Source of the DNA: Polaromonas sp.
Lineage (GTDB): Bacteria > Pseudomonadota > Gammaproteobacteria > Burkholderiales > Burkholderiaceae_C
Length of the DNA: 64,000 nt
Assembly (NCBI RefSeq): GCF_029945685.1
Contig: NZ_JAQSDA010000009.1
Span: forward strand, 62,001-126,000
Reading direction: 5' to 3'
Numbering within the stretch: the first letter of the stretch is position 1; each line of letters starts with the position of its first letter. Shown here piece by piece: positions 50,956 to 59,218 of this stretch. The translations under genes were made by a program, and so were the position numbers. The notes below the pieces were generated by a model. The model searched no databases and was not told the origin of the DNA. It was given only the letters and a program-made list of their open reading frames with translations.

Positions 50956-52079
50956 ACCTGGACGAATACCAGGCCAAAGCCTTTGCCACAGCGCGTATTG
51001 AGTGGGACGACCCAGAGGCGCAACACATACCAGCCTTAGGGGTCATCGGCGAGCTTGGCTCGGTCGCCAGCGAGCTGAAGAAAATCATCCGCGACGGCGA
51101 CGCATACACCGAGGGAAGGAAGAACCTTGGTGAAGAGTTTGGCGATCTGCTCTGGTACCTTGCGGCGGTTGCGACACGACACCGGCTTAAGCTCGGCGCG
51201 ATTGCGCAAAGCTTTACTGAAGCAGCCATGCCTCGCGTCCATTCCTTCGATCACATCTATGCGCTCGTTGCCGCCGTCGCGAACCTGGTTAGCACTGCGA
51301 GACAGCATGATTTACACCCGCAGGCATCGACTAAAAAGAAACTGGTCGAGTGCATCGCTGACGCACTGAAATGCTTGCTGTTCTCTTTGCGCCGCGAAAA
51401 ATTGAAGTTGGCCAGTGTGCTCAAGGCAAACCTCGCGAAGGGAGATAGCAAGTTTGGGTTGAGCCCCGAGCAAGCGGCTGCTCCGTGCTACGACAGAAAG
51501 TTTCGCGGCTACGAGCGTCTGCCCAGACTTCTTCACGTGAACTTTCTGGAGAGAGGCCGAGGCAAAGGCCGGGTAGAAGTTCTTTTGCGATGCAGGGGCA
51601 TGAACATTGGCGATCGCCTTACGGACAACGCTCGAAAGGACGACGGCTATAGATACCATGACGTGTTCCACCTGGCCAATGCCGCCGTACTGGGATGGTC
51701 ACCCGTACTTCGGTCCATCCTCCGGTGCAAACGGAAGTCGAATTCGAAGGTGGACGAAACCCAAGACGGCGCGCGTGCCGCGATTGTGGAGGAGGCAATC
51801 GCTCACACTGTTTTTCAGTATGCTGAAAGTCACTCGCTCCTCAAGGATCTAAAGCACATCGATCATGGTGTGCTGCTCCTCATTCAGCGGATGGTGAAAA
51901 ATCTTGAGATCGAAAAGCTCGCAATGCATGAATGGGAGCGAGCAATTTTTGTCGGATTCGAGGCGTTCAGATTGCTCAAGAAGAACAAGGGTGGCTGGCT
52001 TACGCTGGATGCAGAAACGAGATCTCTGACGTTCTCTCGTGGCGAGCCAGCTTCGTCGTCTCCGAAATCCGCTCGTTAA
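50952..52079 (+). CDS. MazG-like nucleotide pyrophosphohydrolase with C-terminal domain
   Basis: The N-terminal MazG fold (residues 25-75) has GVIGELGSVASELKK and NLGEEFGDLLWYLA, with Glu34, Glu41, Glu61/62 and Asp65 as the expected metal ligands. A second conserved region (residues about 216-290, IGDRLTDNARKDDGYRYHDV and AAVLGWSPVLRSILRCKRKS) resembles the C-terminal domain found in MazG proteins of nucleotide-modification systems. Such enzymes remove pyrophosphate from selected NTPs, for example modified or housecleaning substrates. Its start overlaps the previous stop (ATGA). Its 3' end overlaps the convergent HMUDK-type gene by 80 bases. Confidence 0.75.
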   Translation: MNLDEYQAKAFATARIEWDDPEAQHIPALGVIGELGSVASELKKIIRDGDAYTEGRKNLGEEFGDLLWYLAAVATRHRLKLGAIAQSFTEAAMPRVHSFDHIYALVAAVANLVSTARQHDLHPQASTKKKLVECIADALKCLLFSLRREKLKLASVLKANLAKGDSKFGLSPEQAAAPCYDRKFRGYERLPRLLHVNFLERGRGKGRVEVLLRCRGMNIGDRLTDNARKDDGYRYHDVFHLANAAVLGWSPVLRSILRCKRKSNSKVDETQDGARAAIVEEAIAHTVFQYAESHSLLKDLKHIDHGVLLLIQRMVKNLEIEKLAMHEWERAIFVGFEAFRLLKKNKGGWLTLDAETRSLTFSRGEPASSSPKSAR

Positions 52080-53145
52080 TTCCCCACTTCGGGGGAAACC
52101 ACGGAGTCGGCATTTGAGCAACGCTCGCCGAAAACTTTTGCTTGATTCTCGTTCTGCCTGTGAGCCCCATTGCCTCGGGGTGCACAACGCGAGAGTATTT
52201 GTCGACCTCGCAGAACAGATTCTGACAGTCGATTAGCTGCAGATCGCGCCCCCATAGCGAATTGAATGGCAGGCCGCGCTTGCGGAACTCAGTGGTTTGG
52301 CGTTCTGTCACCCACTGGATAACTTCCGCTTCACTGTAGCCACCAAAGTCCTCGAAGCACTTGCGCAGTCCATCGCGCGCCCCAGGTCCTGGCATCACAA
52401 ACTCCAATTCGGTGAACGAAAAGTGCGGGCTGTAGTTCAGGTCAGTGACGAACTGGTAGGCCAAGAAAGGGCCCACGCCTGGGACCGTTCTGAACAACTC
52501 GTACGCAGCACGCATGCTTCCGCATCGAGCAAGCTTCGCCGGAAACCCCTCGAGGAGCAATGTTCGCAGGAGTTCGAGATGCATCTCATGCTTTCGCGCG
52601 CGGCGGATGTCTGCAGGTCCACTGGGCATGATGTATGCCGCTGAGTAGATTGAAGCGCCCGACGCCATCGCCCGCTCCAAGACCGCGCCAAATGTAGCAG
52701 GTTCAAAAGTTCGAACTGATATTTCGCCGAATGCGTGCTCTAGCAGTTTCCAAGTCTCAATCTTATTGAAAATCTTGAACAACAATGTTCGCAGCACACT
52801 CGACTCTAGTCCATGGGTGCCGCTGTAAATCACGTTTTTGATGAGGTACTGGCTGACGCGATCTGAAGCTCGGTATGCATTCGTGAATTTATACGTCTGC
52901 AGCACAGGGTCGTCGCTCCAGGGGCCCGCCTCGTCTCGAACACGTCGGTGATAGATAGCCTGTCGCTTCTCTGCGAATCTCCAGTACGTGTCATACACGA
53001 ATGACGGGCGAGGCTCGGTACGCTTCACTATTGCGAGAAGGCCTTTCTGCTTCGGAGGTTTGACCGTCGAGTCCGACCGAACCGGCTTCACCGGCGCCTT
53101 CTCGGTTGGAATGCCTGCAATCAGGGATTGGTACATGGTCTTCAT
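52000..53145 (-). CDS. HMUDK/aGPT-like protein (DNA-base modification superfamily)
   Basis: This 381-residue protein has the pattern DTYWRFAEKRQAIYHRR, then LQTYKFTNAYRASDRVSQYL (residues 83-101) and a helix-hairpin-helix-like TVPGVGPFLAYQFVTDLNYS. I recognise this as the helical family linked to 5-hydroxymethyluracil kinase and glutamyl/putrescinyl-thymine pyrophosphorylase proteins of hypermodification systems. It may act on modified bases in DNA or on nucleotides. It lacks the P-loop kinase domain often fused in phages. It is co-translated with the XRE gene upstream (four-base overlap). Confidence 0.6.
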   Translation of the reverse strand: MKTMYQSLIAGIPTEKAPVKPVRSDSTVKPPKQKGLLAIVKRTEPRPSFVYDTYWRFAEKRQAIYHRRVRDEAGPWSDDPVLQTYKFTNAYRASDRVSQYLIKNVIYSGTHGLESSVLRTLLFKIFNKIETWKLLEHAFGEISVRTFEPATFGAVLERAMASGASIYSAAYIMPSGPADIRRARKHEMHLELLRTLLLEGFPAKLARCGSMRAAYELFRTVPGVGPFLAYQFVTDLNYSPHFSFTELEFVMPGPGARDGLRKCFEDFGGYSEAEVIQWVTERQTTEFRKRGLPFNSLWGRDLQLIDCQNLFCEVDKYSRVVHPEAMGLTGRTRIKQKFSASVAQMPTPWFPPKWGINERISETTKLARHERTSEISFLHPA

Positions 53146-53474
53146 GATGCGGATCCTTCCGTAAGTACGACGTCTACTCCACCGCTGCCTCGTCTTCGCT
53201 GCGGTTTAACCGTAATCGTGATGTTCTGGTCGAGAGCGACGAGAACAGAAAACAGCTTCTCGATCGAAATTCCGCTAAGCCGGTAATTTCTGATCGCGGA
53301 AATCCTAGGCTGAGGCATACGGAGTTGCTCAGCTGCCGCGCGCTGAGTCATTCCCGATTTTGTCATCAGCTCATTCACGCACGAAGCCAGACGGACCCGG
53401 GGGTCGCCTGGCCAGGGTGGGCTGGCAGTCGAGCCTTCCTGGTGCGCTTTGTCGGGAGGTTTTGTTTTTGACAT
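53142..53474 (-). CDS. XRE-family regulator (HigA-like)
   Basis: A 110-residue protein with a central HTH (SGMTQRAAAEQLRMPQPRIS then AIRNYRLSGISIEKLFSVLV) and the usual ALDQNITITV C-terminal strand of HigA-like antitoxins. It overlaps the HMUDK-type gene start, so it likely autoregulates that two-gene unit through the repeats at 53500-53530. Confidence 0.78.
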   Translation of the reverse strand: MSKTKPPDKAHQEGSTASPPWPGDPRVRLASCVNELMTKSGMTQRAAAEQLRMPQPRISAIRNYRLSGISIEKLFSVLVALDQNITITVKPQRRRGSGGVDVVLTEGSAS

Positions 53475-53499
53475 TTAATACGCAATTTTATCTTCATGA

Positions 53500-53530
53500 A
53501 TTATATCAAAAATGTAATCAAATACATTTT
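53500..53530 (-). promoter_or_regulatory. Extended -10 promoter and palindromic operator of the XRE unit
   Basis: On the minus strand TGATATAAT (53508-53500) is an extended -10 box. A perfect inverted repeat AAAATGTA-N6-TACATTTT (53509-53530) lies immediately upstream, and a second palindrome CATCTG-T-CAGATG is at 53533-53545. This suits autoregulation by the XRE protein. Confidence 0.5.
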
Positions 53531-53545
53531 GTCATCTGTCAGATG

Positions 53546-54399
53546 ATATCTAAATTGTAATCAATCAAATGGTCGAACTCTGACAGATTTGGCTGACGGG
53601 CGCCATGGCACGCTCGCGCATGCTGCAGTTGGATGCCGCAGAAATTGTGTTCAGTGAGATGCAGCCAGCCAGAAGCGTTGATGCGGTTGCGGATTGAAAT
53701 TCGATGAATCACCTCTGATAGAGAGGAGCGCTTAGTGGGCGTCTGCTCCTTGATTTGCGTCCCGGCGTCTCGCCGTCGGGCTCGCGGGTTGCCCCCCCCC
53801 GCGCCTCGTGCCGAGTCGCGGCCATGCGGCGCTGATCCCTGACGCCTCCGGCCCGCTGGGCCTGCGCGCTGCGCTTGCCCTCCAGGGGACTGGCTAAAGC
53901 CAATCCCCGCCGCGCAGGCTTGGCGCCCCTCGATACCGCCGACCAGGCGGCGCCTGATCGGTCGGCGCATGGTGCCGGTGCGCGCTGCGCGCGCTTGTTC
54001 ACTTCCAGCTAGGCGTGCCCACAGCACGCGGGGGCGCTCGCCGCGCGGCCGTGGGTTCGTCGCTCCCCTGGCCGTTGGCCGGGTTTCCGTCTTTCCCCGC
54101 CTTCATCGCTGATCCCGCGACCGTAGCCGCCGGTGCCTGGCCGTCAAGGCGCGCAGGGCCGTGTCCTCGCCTGCGGCTGCGGGCCGCACCAACCCTGCGC
54201 TTGTTTCCTTGACGGCCCGTCCCCGCCAGCCCGGTTTTTCGCGGGCGATGAACTCAGGAAAGACGGCGGCAACGGCGACCAGCCCAGGTCACTGCGCCGA
54301 ACCCACCGAAGCCAACACCGGGCTCCGAATCTTGGAATCCGGCTGGTGTGGGAAACCACAGGAGAGCCGCGCATGCAGACACCGACACCTTGAACCCAT
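53546..54399. other. Long GC-rich leader/intergenic region before the truncated parB
   Basis: No convincing gene is seen over about 850 bases, although several frames are open by chance in GC-rich DNA. The right part holds a long-range inverted repeat (54139-54217). It resembles leader regions seen before other genes of this ICE type (57351-57914). Confidence 0.35.
54139..54217 (+). repeat. Long-range inverted repeat in ICE leader
   Basis: GGCCGTCAAGG (54139-54149) pairs perfectly with CCTTGACGGCC (54207-54217), closing a 57-base GC-rich loop region. The same GCCGTCAAGG ... CCCTGACGGC arrangement recurs at 57784-57849 before the first DUF2958 gene, so it may be a conserved RNA or DNA element of the ICE. 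Confidence 0.4.
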
Positions 54400-55050
54400 T
54401 CCCTCTTTCTTCCTTTTTTCACTGCCTTGGTCGCCGTGGCGCATCGGCTTGCATTGCGCGTCATTCATGACGCGCACTACGGCTCACCCATCAACATCAC
54501 CGCCAATCCGCAGGACCGGCTGGAGCAGTACGCCCCGGACGTGGCAGAGGCTCCGGCTGCTGTGGGCATGCGGCAGGTGCGGGAGGCTTGGGCTGACCGC
54601 CTGCCCAGCGACCCGGAGGCGTTGTTCACCGAGTTGTTGGCGATGCCGCAGCAGGAACTGCTGTCTCTGCTGGCGGTGTGCGTGGGCTTCACGGTGACGG
54701 CCATCGCTTCGCGTGAGGACGAAGCCCCGGCAGCTGCGCTTGCGCAGGCCGTGGGACTGGACATGCACGCGTGGTGGACGCCGACCGCAGCGGGCTACTT
54801 CGACCACGTCTCCAAGGCCAAGGCCTTGGAAGGGGCGCAGGCCTTCGCACCGGGTGAAGTGAACCGGCTCGGCAAGCTCAAGAAGGCGCAGATCGCCAGC
54901 GAGGCCGAGCGGCTGGCGGCGGGTACAGGCTGGCTGCCCGCTATGTTCCGCGCCCAAGAGGCAGTAGCGGTTGACGTTGCAGGCGCTGAACCGCTTGCTG
55001 AGGGGCCGGCTGATGCCGAAGCCCAAGAGGACGCGCACGCAACGGCGTGA
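54400..55050 (+). pseudogene. parB: C-terminal fragment of an ICE ParB/RepB-type partition protein
   Basis: The frame gives FFTALVAVAHRLALRVIHDA and ends YFDHVSKAKALEGAQAFAPG...VNRLGKLKKAQIASEAERLA...GTGWLPAMF, the C-terminus of the long ParB protein of Tn4371-type elements. An in-frame stop (TGA 54391) lies just before the homologous part and no N-terminal ParB/nuclease domain exists upstream. About two thirds of the gene is missing. Partition may depend on another ParB or be lost. Confidence 0.7.
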
Positions 55051-55059
55051 TCCTCATGC

Positions 55060-55130
55060 ATCCCCGGCCGCGAGGCCGGGGATCTGGAAATTCGGCGCGA
55101 CGCGCGCGGCAGGTCTGCCGCGCGCGTTTT
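55060..55130 (+). terminator. Two strong hairpins after the parB fragment
   Basis: ATCCCCGGCC-GCGA-GGCCGGGGAT (55060-55083), then ACGCGCGCGGCAG-GT-CTGCCGCGCGCGT followed by TTT (55100-55130). The second has the stem plus T-run of a rho-independent terminator. Confidence 0.65.
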
Positions 55131-55293
55131 GACTTCCGGAACAGCCAGTCCTCTGTGCCTTGAAGGACGCCCTACGCCAGCGCTCGCTGCGGTGGGTTGG
55201 GAATGCCTACCGGACGCGGGAGCATCGAACAGCACCGATCGCCGGCAATCCAGCGCGCTGATCGAGCTTTCGACAACCCCACCCGGATACCCC

Positions 55294-55743
55294 ATGAACC
55301 ACCAAGGCGTCAGCGAGATATTTTTTGAAGAGTCCTATACCGTGCCGGCGGACCAGACGGCGAAGTCGCTTTTCTCGCAGCTTCCTCACGGAAGCGGGTA
55401 TGCGGAGCGACTGATCGAATGTCTTGCCACCGGGTACCTGGTGGCGGTGGTCGAATCCATTTGCATTCGTGAGATGCAGCAGCACGTCGATGCCGCCGCA
55501 GAAGTGGTGGTCGGCCGTTCGATCCGTATCGGCCATCGAGGGCCGATCCTGCCGGGGTCGCCGCTCCGGCTGCGCGGATGGCTCGAACGGCTGGGAGAGC
55601 GGAGCGCCACCTTCCGCGTCCAGGCTCAGGATGCGCACAAGCTTGTCTGCGAAACCACTGTCACGCTGGTGGCGGTCCAGCGGACACAGATGGAGTCGCG
55701 CATCGCGACAAAGATTTTGGCACTCCAATGCCCTGGAACCTAA
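55294..55743 (+). CDS. Hot-dog fold thioesterase-like protein (FlK-type)
   Basis: A 149-residue protein beginning MNHQGVSEIFFEESYTVPAD, with LIECLATGYLVAVVESICIR and RIGHRGPILPGSPLRLRGWL. It resembles small acyl-CoA thioesterases such as fluoroacetyl-CoA thioesterase. It sits between the parB fragment and DUF736, so is probably cargo. The natural substrate is unknown. ATG 55294 has only a weak ribosome-binding site. Confidence 0.55.
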   Translation: MNHQGVSEIFFEESYTVPADQTAKSLFSQLPHGSGYAERLIECLATGYLVAVVESICIREMQQHVDAAAEVVVGRSIRIGHRGPILPGSPLRLRGWLERLGERSATFRVQAQDAHKLVCETTVTLVAVQRTQMESRIATKILALQCPGT

Positions 55744-56323
55744 AAAAGAGGCGCTCCGCCGCTTGCGGAGAGCGGGCCACCATCAGCTCGCTGCACTCGA
55801 CGGTCGTGCGTGCCGTCCTGAAGCGGGCAAACAGTCCGCCGTGACAGCGGTGGTGCGCAGCGGGCGTTCCACAGCGCGTTTCCTTCCACACTGCAATTGC
55901 CGATTTCTTGGCCAGCGCCGATGCGGTGGGATCGTTCTTCCTTGTCTCATTGCTCCGTCACCATGGAACTGGATCGCTGCGGGAGCAGTTCCGGAACGCT
56001 GTTGCAGCGGTGGCGGTTCTGGGGCCATGCGTCCTTTCGCGACAGGATCACACCCACAGCGGCCTTGTATTTGTCGTGAATCCTGGCGAGGGCACGGCGG
56101 CTCTATGTGCCGCCTCGGGCTTGTTCTCCGCAACCGTCCAGCCCGACAAATTTCCCCGACCTGCGGTCTTCCTCGCGAGGCAAATTTCTCGGGCCTCCCG
56201 GTCCTTCACTGCGTTGCGGCCCCTTCGCTTCGCTATGGGATGCGGCGCGCCCGGACCCTCACCCATCGGATCACGCCAAGGCCGCGATGGGCGCGACCTG
56301 GTTAACTTCAAAAGGACTTCATC
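55744..56323. other. Leader region before DUF736
   Basis: A 580-base stretch with open frames but no plausible gene. Long non-coding leaders before DUF736-type genes are a feature of this ICE region. I saw no clear terminator or repeat matching the two leader inverted repeats. Confidence 0.3.
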
Positions 56324-56629
56324 ATGGCCAACATCGGCACCTTCACCGCACAGAACGACAGCTACACCGGCACGGTTCGCACCCTGACGCTCAACGTCAA
56401 GGTCAAGATCGTGCCCAACAACAAGGAGAGCGAGAACGCTCCGGACTACCGCATCGTCGCTGGCAACTTCGAGATCGGCGCGGCGTGGAAGAAAGTGAGC
56501 AAATCGGATCGGCCCTACCTGTCGGCGACCCTGGATGACCCGTCGTTCCCGGCGACCATCTATGCCCGCCTGGTCGAAGGCGAGGATGGCGCGCATAACC
56601 TGATCTGGTCGCGCAGCAAGGGCGACTGA
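56324..56629 (+). CDS. DUF736 protein
   Basis: A 101-residue protein (MANIGTFTAQNDSYTGTVRT, FEIGAAWKKVSKSDRPYLS, DDPSFPATIYARL) of the DUF736 family, which is common in plasmid and ICE replication-region cargo of proteobacteria. Function unknown, possibly single-strand nucleic-acid related. Followed by a strong hairpin. Confidence 0.85.
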   Translation: MANIGTFTAQNDSYTGTVRTLTLNVKVKIVPNNKESENAPDYRIVAGNFEIGAAWKKVSKSDRPYLSATLDDPSFPATIYARLVEGEDGAHNLIWSRSKGD

Positions 56630-56641
56630 GCGTCGCCCTCG

Positions 56642-56663
56642 GCGCCCCGCCTCGGCGGGGCGC
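56642..56663 (+). terminator. Hairpin between DUF736 and the convergent gene
   Basis: GCGCCCCGCC-TC-GGCGGGGCGC, 10-base perfect arms; works for both convergent genes. No long T-run. Confidence 0.6.
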
Positions 56664-56681
56664 TGTTCCCCTGCCAGGCCG

Positions 56682-57350
56682 CTACTTCAATAGGTCGGGC
56701 AAGCAGTCTGCGAACGCGGGCTGAATCTTGCGCATGGGCTTGGCCACGGCCTCGTCCCACGTCAGGACCGCCAGGGCCATGGCGGTCATCGTGAGCAGCC
56801 CATTGGAATTGCGCAGGATCTGCAGGGCCAGGTGGACCGGGAAGCCCTCGGACTGGCGGCGCAGCGGATGGATGCCGCCATGCACAAAGGAGTTCAGGGA
56901 ATGCCAGGACACGTCCTTGAAGTGCGCCAGCATCTGATGGGCGGCCGCGGGCACGTTTGGTCCGACGCGCTTGCCGATCTGCTCGATCATCTCGCTGGCC
57001 GAGGGGAGATTCTTTGCGGCCTGCTCGCTCTGGAGGGTCAGTGGTGCGCTGAGCTTCTCGATGGCCAGATCGCTGGCTGCATATTGCAGCCACATGGCGC
57101 GGGTCAAGGCCTCGAACTGAAGCCGCATTAGGCCGACTGCCGACGTGGCCAATCCCATCGCCATCAAGGCGCGCAGGCTGAGCCCATGCTCGAGCGCCAC
57201 GGAGCACATGCCGAAGGCAGCCTCGCCACGAGGCGAGGGATCGAACTCGGTGCCGTCGAGCAGGTGCAGCAGCGCTTCGTGCAGCTCGTCGGATCGACGG
57301 AGCATCACTTCCAGGGGATCGTCCGAGGGTTGTTGTTGGGAAGCTTCCAT
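56682..57350 (-). CDS. Helical protein of unknown function (ICE region)
   Basis: This 222-residue all-helical protein has the pattern LMRLQFEALTRAMWLQYAAS and SLNSFVHGGIHPLRRQ, recalling HEPN/DUF5677-like folds that carry a conserved R/H in a helix pair. I do not assign a family. It is encoded opposite to its neighbours in the ICE backbone. Possible roles include RNA-targeting defence or unknown ICE function; this is speculative. Confidence 0.5.
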   Translation of the reverse strand: MEASQQQPSDDPLEVMLRRSDELHEALLHLLDGTEFDPSPRGEAAFGMCSVALEHGLSLRALMAMGLATSAVGLMRLQFEALTRAMWLQYAASDLAIEKLSAPLTLQSEQAAKNLPSASEMIEQIGKRVGPNVPAAAHQMLAHFKDVSWHSLNSFVHGGIHPLRRQSEGFPVHLALQILRNSNGLLTMTAMALAVLTWDEAVAKPMRKIQPAFADCLPDLLK

Positions 57351-57914
57351 ACAGACATCGTATTCGCTCGGTGCCGCTTCTGCGCGTCAGCAGATGGAAC
57401 GGGCTGGCACCTGACTAGCGGCTTTGTGGATGTTCCCAAATGAGTAGACCCGTATCTACGTCTGCTCGCCAATCCGCTTTCACGGCTTTGCGGTTCCACG
57501 GTTCAACGGCGATTCGTGAAGACGGCTTTGCGCTTCGGAGGGTTTGTTGAATGACGCATTGCGGACTTTACGAGTCTCCGTATATCCGTCACTGACGCGG
57601 AGAGTTTCCGTGCGTCTCCGGCGATGCCGGCCGCGCTGTCGTGCTGCGCATCGAGCCGCCGGTGGCGTCTCGCCCCTTCGGGCTTTCATCGCTGACGCCT
57701 TCGCACCTGTCGGCGCTGCGCACTGCGTTTGCAGGAGCGAGTGGGCTGGTTTGCTGTTCCCTTTACCGTATCACGCCGTTCTCGCCGTCAAGGTCTGCGC
57801 GTGCTGCACACGCTGGCGGCCTCGCGGCCGTCTGTCGAACCCTGACGGCTGCGCTGCGCTGTGCTGTTTCCGGTCTCGGGCAATCCCGCCCTGATTCCTT
57901 CCAAGGAGAAGACT
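57351..57914. other. Leader region before DUF2958, with long-range repeat
   Basis: No supported gene. It contains GCCGTCAAGG (57784-57793) pairing with CCCTGACGGC (57840-57849), similar to the repeat at 54139-54217. The first DUF2958 gene starts at its right end. Confidence 0.4.
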
Positions 57915-58262
57915 ATGACGAAGCTCATCACCGACGAACAACGCACGCAGTTGCTGGCCAACGGCCGGCAGTCCCTCGAACAAGAAAACTTCGATCCCGC
58001 CCCGGTGGTCAAGCTGTTCACCCCGGACGCCGGAGCGACCTGGCTGTTGACCGAGATCGACCCGGACGACCACGACCATGCGTTCGGGCTGTGCGACCTG
58101 GGTTTGGGTTACCCCGAACTGGGGTGGGTCAGTCTCGTAGAGATTGCGACGGTGCGCGGCGGGCTCGGACTTCCCGTTGAACGGGATCTGCACTTCGCAC
58201 CGCAGAAGCGTCTGAGTGTGTATGCGCGTGAGGCGCGGTTCGCTGGACGGGTCGTGGTCTAG
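57915..58262 (+). CDS. DUF2958 protein
   Basis: A 115-residue protein (MTKLITDEQRTQLLANGRQS, APVVKLFTPDAGATWLLTEI, GYPELGWVSLVEI) of the DUF2958 family, found in integrative element and plasmid partition/replication regions. ATG 57915 has AAGGAG seven bases upstream; the frame upstream is an open leader. Function unknown. A paralogue is at 58775-59116. Confidence 0.8.
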   Translation: MTKLITDEQRTQLLANGRQSLEQENFDPAPVVKLFTPDAGATWLLTEIDPDDHDHAFGLCDLGLGYPELGWVSLVEIATVRGGLGLPVERDLHFAPQKRLSVYAREARFAGRVVV

Positions 58263-58273
58263 CGTCGGTCTAT

Positions 58274-58299
58274 TGGCCGCCGGCGACTGCTGGCGGCCA
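58274..58299 (+). terminator. Hairpin between DUF2958 and XRE genes
   Basis: TGGCCGCC-N10-GGCGGCCA, perfect 8-base arms, between the convergent DUF2958 and XRE genes. It may end both transcripts. Confidence 0.5.
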
Positions 58300-58307
58300 G
58301 TCGTGCC

Positions 58308-58598
58308 TTAACCCTCTTCCTTGAGCAGACGTGCTTCGGTTTCCAGCATCAACTCACCTGCGCTGCGGCCCAACGCGCGGGCGATCTTCAAGATCATGGC
58401 CAAGGTTGGCATGTGCTCGCCGCGCTCAATCTTCCCCATGTGGGAGCGCTCAATGTCTGCCAAGTGAGCGAGCGTTTCCTGGGCGATGCCATCTTCGGTG
58501 CGAAGGGCGCGCACCGCATCGCCAAAGGCCCGTGCCGGGCCTGCTTCAAATGTCGTTGCGCCGGTCGGTCGCCCGCGCTGGATTCCTTGCTTCTGCAT
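58308..58598 (-). CDS. XRE-family regulator
   Basis: A 96-residue HTH protein (AFGDAVRALRTEDGIAQETL, AHLADIERSHMGKIERGEHM, LAMILKIARALGRSAGELM) read opposite to the DUF2958 gene. Typical ICE regulator; probably controls the neighbouring region. Confidence 0.8.
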   Translation of the reverse strand: MQKQGIQRGRPTGATTFEAGPARAFGDAVRALRTEDGIAQETLAHLADIERSHMGKIERGEHMPTLAMILKIARALGRSAGELMLETEARLLKEEG

Positions 58599-58774
58599 AC
58601 ACAGAAGCGTCGTGTTTCAAGTACATTAAAACCACGTTATCTTTAACTCATTAAATTGCGTCCATTCACCAAGCGCGGCAGCACCACAGATCACATTGCG
58701 TTCCTGGCCCCATCGCCGTGCCACTTGCGTTATGCGTGAGCCGAATTAGTATGTAACTACCTCACGAAGAAACC

Positions 58775-59116
58775 ATGACATTTCTCACAGAAGAGCAACG
58801 AGGTCGGATGCTGGCCAACGGCGCCGCACGGGCGCGTGGGGAGACTCTTGACCCATTGCCCGTGGTCAAGCTCTACACGCTGGACGCTGGAGCCGCCTGG
58901 CTGCTGACCGAACTCGATGTCGATGGAGACAAGGCCTACGGCCTGTGCGACGCTGGAACCGGTAGCCCCGAGCTGGGACACGTCAGCCTCTCGGCCCTCG
59001 AAGGCGTGCACGGGCCGCGGGGCATGCGCATCGTGGCCGATCCGCACTTCAAGGCGCGCCAGCAGTTGTCTGGCTACCTAGCCGACGCACAGCGCGACGG
59101 TTCGATCAACGACTAA
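58775..59116 (+). CDS. Second DUF2958 protein
   Basis: A 113-residue paralogue of the 57915-58262 protein: MTFLTEEQRGRMLANGAARA, VVKLYTLDAGAAWLLTELDV, and GSPELGHVSLSALEG. Tandem copies separated by an XRE gene suggest duplication within the ICE. Confidence 0.8.
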   Translation: MTFLTEEQRGRMLANGAARARGETLDPLPVVKLYTLDAGAAWLLTELDVDGDKAYGLCDAGTGSPELGHVSLSALEGVHGPRGMRIVADPHFKARQQLSGYLADAQRDGSIND

Positions 59117-59218
59117 CGCGAAGCTACAACGTCGCTGATTGCGCAACGGAGGGTCGCCGCAAAAGCTACCCTGTTTCACCTTGCCTGTGGCAGCGTTCCT
59201 CTTCCAAAGGAGGACTCT

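Noticed and set aside
53539..54027. Long minus-strand frame in the GC-rich leader before parB
   Set aside because: Low-complexity Arg/Gly-rich translation without motifs; a small part near 53600-53750 looks more protein-like but cannot be supported.
55424..56305. 293-codon plus-strand frame covering the thioesterase gene and the DUF736 leader
   Set aside because: Shares DNA with the hot-dog gene in another frame and gives a sequence rich in Arg/Ser/Cys with no family pattern.
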